Under the pieces are notes generated by a model, which was not told where the DNA came from, made no database searches, and was given only the letters and a program-made list of their open reading frames with translations. A stretch of 64,000 nt of DNA from Leptobrachium leishanense (lineage: Eukaryota > Chordata > Amphibia > Anura > Megophryidae). Position numbers and translations under genes: made by a program. Of this stretch, positions 58,334 to 64,000 are shown piece after piece. Each line of letters begins with the position of its first letter. The first letter of the stretch is position 1. The DNA is taken from the NCBI GenBank assembly GCA_009667805.1, contig CM019069.1, positions 61,621,422 to 61,685,421 of the forward strand, written 5' to 3'.

Positions 58334-59317
58334 TTAAAGGGATACACTTTGTAAAACCAGAGTTCCCTTTTATGCCCTTTTAATAACTGGACAGATGCTG
58401 CTGACAGCCTCTGCCCAATTAAATATTATTTATTTTGGGTGATATTACTCACCTTTTGTCATTCGCATTTTGTGCGATGTTCCTCCTCCTTCGGGTCAGG
58501 GGCTCCCAAATCGATGTACAGGCGGCTTGTTAACACAACAGTTGTTGGTCCCACACAAGGAGACCCATGTTGTACAGCGATCTTGCATAAGGATTAACCT
58601 TACATCATCATAGGGAATTTACCCTTTTCATGCAACCACATCCCAGTTGGGGCAACCGGAGTGGGTGAATTCAGCATACGACAGGGGTCTTTCAATTGTG
58701 GTTTCAAACAAATTTTTTCAATAATGTGTAATTATGTATATGTAGGTTTGTGGTCACCGGGTACCTATAGTGGAGTCCACACAAGGTTGTTCCTTTTTTT
58801 TATCTACATTTGATATAATCACATATATGGGTTTATCGCCCTAAGTGGGTGACAATCTACAGATCCCTGACTCATTTAGGAGTCCTTGTGTATTTCTGCA
58901 CAGGGAACTCCTATATTTTGCAGGGGCTCCCAAATCTTGAAGTCCCTGAAGCTGATTTGCGCTCCTACGCACCTAGAATTGTACTTTATGTACGCAAGTT
59001 GTGTAGCGCCTGCACAGAATGATGGATCGGAACTGCATGCACAGATCCGATCCATTGGCTGCGTTTCTGATGTTGCTCGCTATTGTGGGCGGTCTCTGAG
59101 AATCTGACGTCTGTACGCTGCCTGCTTGATGATTTCAATAGTGGTCGATCTGATGACAGGCAGTCGGGAAATTCAAAATCCCGGCAGCTGGTGACACTGG
59201 GTTGGGTTGCGGAAACTCTTCGACTTCACCCAGCATTTTCTCCAAATTAGGGCAGGGGACACTCCTCACGTCCTGAAAAAGCTAACGTGATCAGGATGAG
59301 TAGAGTGTCCCTTTTAA
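58334..59317. mobile_element. TTAA-flanked MITE, ~980 bp
   Basis: TTAA at 58334-58337 and 59314-59317, with ends agggatacactttg and gtagagtgtccctt roughly inverted. The right half shares 'gatggatcggaactg' and 'tcgacttcacccagc' with 27555-27932. No transposase frame. Confidence 0.6.
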
Positions 59318-61556
59318 TAAATCTCTAATCGCTAGCACAGGTGTGTGAGTGTACAACATGCCACACACATTAATAAAACAATATGTCACACAACACTTTC
59401 ACATTTTAGGTTTTCAATCTCCTGCAGATGGAAGAAGATATTGATGTCGTTCTTTTTATTGTTACATCATTTCTCTGTCCTCTATTCACTCCTTTATTAG
59501 ACTGTACTATCTGTATGACTTTTGGAATTTCTCACTCTATAAATTATACTGCTTTCCAAAGTCATTTATTCTGTTACACACATGAGATCAGATGAAGCGG
59601 ACAATCCGGAGTAGATGGATTTTGTACCACAGCTGTCTTTTTAAGATTTCTGCCGGGCCGCAAGGAAGGAGCTTCGGCTTATTGCATCTCCAGTGCGTCG
59701 TCACATAAATCATTGTCTAGGTACAGACCTTTGTGCCGGCAGCTGATTGGATGGGCCGGACAGGCAGAGAGATGGAATATTCCGATGTTACTGCTGAAAT
59801 ACCAACATTTCTGTTTTTAAATGGGGATCTGCAGGGCTTGCAAACCTGTCTAACCCGGACAAATATCTCAAATTTGGATTTTAATGCTCTAAAGAGACTT
59901 TTGTTTTGAACTGAATATTTCTGATCTCTGTGTGTTTATCATTCATTCTCTCAAATGGCAGCATGATTTATTAAGGTGAAGGGGTCAGGTCCTAACAAAA
60001 GGTGTGGGAACTCCCCAAGATTTCTGTCCCCCCCCCCCCCCCAATTCGCAATTATCAACTCACACATAACCCAAACACACACTCAAATGTAATCTATTTA
60101 TGTATATATGTGAATTTTATAAGAAATGGATCAGAAATCATATTTATTGTAACCGAAGAAGAAAGGATATGATTGAATACAATCTTTATACAGTATGTGC
60201 TAATGGGAACTGCGTTCCTACGCGTTCCCCCTCACCCCTGGGTGATGGTAAAGGCAGATTTAGGACAATAATTTGTTGGCTCCCTTGAGGCAAACAAGTG
60301 TCCTCATAACTGGTTAAGACAAAGCAGGGGTGGCTGGATGCACTGCAAACCGGCACAGGCTCAAGAGCAAACTTAGGCAGTGTCAATGCAGAAGTACTGT
60401 GATCTGGGAGCACCTCTTTTTTAAATAGCGGCTCAATGCACTTGTAGATCCACTCTGGCAGGACTTTTTTTAATTTTATATTTTATTGAACACGTGACAG
60501 TACTGACTGTAAATGAAATGATGTTAAGCAGAGCTTATGGATTTAACATCTACATATCGAATTCACCATTTATGTGAGTGACAGGTTAAATATTAATATC
60601 CAAGCCGTAATAAATGTTGCTTTTTTTTTTGCTTTTTTTTTTGTCTTGTAGCTGTAATCACAATAATATGCAATTTGGATTTACATGTGATCCTTCATAA
60701 ATTTTAATTGGATCTTAAAATTAAATGTGGATGATGCTGCAGTGGATGATCCTAGGGTGATTTTTTGTCTTGACACCTCGGAATAACTGACATGAGTCAT
60801 TAAATAGCTTTAAAGATGTTATTTTTTTAATATTAAACTCAGTCTGTAACCAATTTTATGTTACCTGTAGGACAATGTAATCCTTAATTATTTTTTTTGT
60901 GTGTTAGTTTAGATCTGGAAACCACAGGTTTTCAGGAGATGAAGAAAAGATATTGCCCAAAAATGTGTAAATGTATCGTTTATAAAATAATCTGCAGTTT
61001 TCTGTTGCAATGCAAATACAGCCGTACTGTACTTCACAAGGCTGGGGTGCTGTGATGCATAATAGGTTAGAGTATAATGTAATTGTAGAGGGAAAAATTG
61101 TACTTGAGCAAAGAGGCCTCTTAAAAAAAAACAAAAGTATGTGTACATGGCACATTTTCACGTTCCTATTTCTCACAAAGGGCCTTTAGTTAAATATGAC
61201 AGACTGGGAGATAATTTCAGATGTTTTTCAACATAGAAAAAAATGTGACATGCTTTATTTGTTATAATATTAGTTGGCATGCTAATTATACACTCTATCT
61301 TTGGGAAATCCTCTACGGAGAGTACCTGTTGGTTGGCTTTACTCCAGGGTGTAATCTCAGAGGAATACTGCAAAAGCAAACAATTTGCCACTATTGATTC
61401 TAAGGTTTGGATATCCGATACTAATGGCATCTATAGAATTCGGTAAGGCGTCACCACTATCCTCATGCCACAGATCCCACAGCTCATAAGAAACCCATTT
61501 TCTAGCGGGAGATGGGCTGGAAGACGTACCTGTCTAAATGAATGGGAAAACACCTG
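59318..61556. other. No gene recognised
   Basis: Poly-C (60030-60042), poly-T (60620-60642) and AT-rich stretches. No element ends or exon signals supported. Confidence 0.35.
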
Positions 61557-61908
61557 CAGGGTTATTCAGAGAGAGGTGAAAACCAGGAGAATGACAGGAG
61601 AAGCAAAAATTCTAGGTCAAAATGGCCAAACCAGAAAAATTCTCCCTTTTATCCCACTTTCCAAATCGACTATTTGGTCTAGATCAGGGGTCAGCAACCT
61701 TGGCTTCCTGAAGTTTTGGGAACTACATTTCCCATGTGGCTCAGTCAGCCTAATGGGTGACTGAGCATCATGGGAGGTCACCCATTAGACTGAGCCACAT
61801 GGGAAATGTAGTTCCCAAAACTTCAGGGAGCCAAGGTTGCTGACCCCTGTTCTAGATTGTTCTCTTCTGCCATTCTCCTGGTTTTCACCTTTCTCTGAAT
61901 AACCCTGC
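61557..61908. repeat. 'CAGGGTTATTCAGAGAG' palindrome, interrupted
   Basis: The left terminus cagggttattcagagag and the right terminus ctctgaataaccctg match 37598. The interior is split at 'ggtctagat' by the hAT MITE at 61685-61849, and resumes with 'tctagattgttctcttctgc'. Confidence 0.8.
61685..61849. mobile_element. Near-perfect palindromic hAT MITE, 165 bp, nested
   Basis: Duplications GTCTAGAT (61677-61684) and TTCTAGAT (61850-61857), one mismatch. The ends CAGGGGTCAGCAACCTTGG and CCAAGGTTGCTGACCCCTG are exactly inverted, and pairing continues through 'actacatttcccatgtggct'. Type copy for the fragments at 10926, 15750 and 43298. Confidence 0.92.
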
Positions 61909-64000
61909 TGGTCATCCGTAATGACAGACTTCCCAAATAACGAGGACGCGCGTTAGCTGAAAGAAACTCCAGTTGCCTTTCGTTGATGTGAGAAGGAAGG
62001 TACTAAAGAACCTTTCTTGTACACCAGTAGAAACCTGTATCGGTCTGTTCCCACTCGAATATCAGCCCAAAACCCAACGCCCAGGGTAATATCATCTGCA
62101 CAAGAGATGCAGCAAACCCGAGGATCACATCGAGCTTTGTTGGGAGGTGCAGCCAGTACTTCTTTTGGTACACCTAGCACGTGGTCCACACCTGTATTCC
62201 TTTATAGCCTTCTGGAGACTCTACTAATGTGATTCATGGTTGCCACCTACGAACAGACTCTGAAGCTATAAAGAGCTGTCCCATAAAGCTTTGACACACA
62301 GGACCACACCACGCACTCTTACAAATGTAATGTACAATAGTAATTATGTTGTCAGAAACTTACACGTGGGATACCTCTGTTTTGCAAAAGCATTGACAAG
62401 CAATAGAAACCACCCTTTAACTTGCAACGTTAGAAAAAGTAGATTTCACCACAAAAACCCGAGCCTCACTTTCTCCTCCAGAGCTTAAAAATAGGGAATT
62501 CAACCCAAGTTTAGGCCTTAATTTTGACCTCAAGATGAGGGACTTTGATCTCTGCAACGCATACCATACATACCCCACATACCCCTTACTCTGTGACCCT
62601 ACAATCATGAAATTTCATTCTCCTGTGACCTTAGAATTAGGAACTTTCAACACTAGACTCAAACCCGTACTTTACCTTGTGAAGCTAGAATGCAAGATCC
62701 CACCACCCATTCTCTCTCCCACTCAACCCATACTCCTGCCTTACCCTTTGTGGGTCTGCGACATTTTTTAGCATAATGTGAACGGATTCAGAAAGGCACT
62801 GTGTGTTCTATAAATGGCTAAATTATGTGTTCACTGTAGAGCATTGCTGGATTGGTGGTTACTGACGTACGTACTGAAACTCGATAACAATATCTTCTCC
62901 TACCTGTAGTGAGAGAGCAGTTGGCGTGGTAAGAAGATGCTGGGATCGGAACGTGGTGTAGTGGAAGAATGGCTCTCCGAATACAAGGTGATTATCGACA
63001 TATGTAATTTAAACAGACATAGCACCAGAACCATGGCAAGACGTATCTGCTGGCTTTCTACTTGTACACCGTGGAACGTTTCCATTTTTTCCCCTTAGTG
63101 CTCTAGCTAAAGAGAAAACCTGCTTTTTACGGTTCAGTGAGTATTTTATGTAGATTAACGCAAATGCTCATAGAATATGACACTGGTTTGTATGTGCTTG
63201 CTACTCAATCATGTCGAGCAGTAACTAACTTAATACTATTACTCTATATGTCACAAAAATACTACCCTTATGCCAGGGCTTGACAAAGCCAGGAGCCTGG
63301 TAGCCACTGGCTCCTAGAATTTCCAGTTTATTTTAAAACAATCTAAAAGCAGTCTTTGGCATCTAAAAACATCTAGTTGGCTTCAATGTTTTCTTCCTGT
63401 CTCCTACATTTAATGTAAATATATTGTGTGTGTGTTTTAAACAAATAAAACAATATCACAATGTACAGATGTTAACAACACAAATAATAAAATAGATATC
63501 AATTTGGCCGCTCTGAAATCTATATATTAGAAGCAACGGTCTACACATCTTGTCATGCCCACCTCATCACCAACTCCTGATATTCCTGGCAGTACACAGG
63601 GGTGTTCTGTTCCACCCCTGAACCTGCATGCAGTATAACATCCAGCAGTGAAACAGTCAAACACAACACCTGACCCACACAGAATAAAGGCACCATGCCC
63701 CAGCCAGAACATTGCTGGTTCACTACAGCTCTTGTGTTCAGAGAGAGAAGTTCTGTTACCTGCTGCTCTGCAAAAAATCTATTGATTTTTGTTTTTTCTG
63801 GTTCCTGAATTATTTCCACGCTTCCCACCATCATACATTATCCAACCTGGTCAGTTTCCTTTATTTTCACCATCCTTCACCCCTACCAACCTGCTTATTT
63901 GTGCTAATCTGCATCCTGGGTTCATATCCCCCATATCCCAGTGCCACCCTGGTGCCTGGGCATGACACATCTAGGCTCAAAAAAGTAGCCAAAAGACCAC
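61909..64000. other. No gene or element recognised
   Basis: Unique-looking DNA. Short frames at both strands lack splice context or motifs. The window ends without a recognisable boundary. Confidence 0.35.

Overview
The window is vertebrate nuclear DNA that is almost entirely non-coding and built from transposable-element debris. An anuran amphibian is the best guess. The grounds are a long-TIR Tc1/mariner copy, many TTAA- and TWA-flanked MITEs, hAT MITEs of the CAGTGGTTC type, L2-like LINE tails ending in 'gcgctttataaataa', a tRNA-derived SINE and an L1-like ORF1 element. No complete host gene is visible. The only host-gene candidates are a promoter-like stretch with a short first exon near 480-650 and a 97-bp open exon near 57.2 kb whose reading frame would join it. 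Both are inference, and the protein is not recognised.

Layout: 0-12 kb is mostly unique or AT-rich DNA with scattered MITEs, an L2-like LINE end (6.7-7.2 kb) and hAT MITEs (10.4-11.2 kb). At 12.9-15.0 kb a LINE is split by a 1.48-kb TTAA-flanked insertion that carries an ~820-bp foldback. 15-20 kb has a TWA MITE inside another repeat, hAT MITEs and a dead Tc1 element (18.3-19.9 kb). 21-27 kb is a cluster of CpG-rich TWA-flanked MITEs, one nested in another copy of its own family, plus LINE fragments and a 21-bp minisatellite. 28.5-30.65 kb is one hAT-type non-autonomous element swollen by ~1.4 kb of minisatellite and a duplicated pair of GC-rich hairpins; its short relative lies at 55.7 kb. 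34.5-39.8 kb has two hAT-type elements with perfect 8-bp target duplications and a 30/31-bp higher-order minisatellite. 45.1-46.2 kb is an antisense LINE reverse-transcriptase remnant.

50.3-53.7 kb is the most informative part. Two tRNA-derived SINE copies flank a full-length-looking L1-like element of 2.02 kb. It carries ORF1, a 3' UTR and a poly(A) tail between perfect 14-bp target duplications, but no ORF2. The SINE copies end in the same 3' tail as the LINE family at 9.5, 12.9-15.0 and 22.4 kb, so the likely SINE/LINE partnership is visible inside this window. 54-64 kb is further MITE debris and unique DNA.

The elements do not form an operon or pathway. What ties them together is their order of insertion, which can be read from target duplications, from interrupted copies and, in one case, from an unoccupied paralogous site in the same window.
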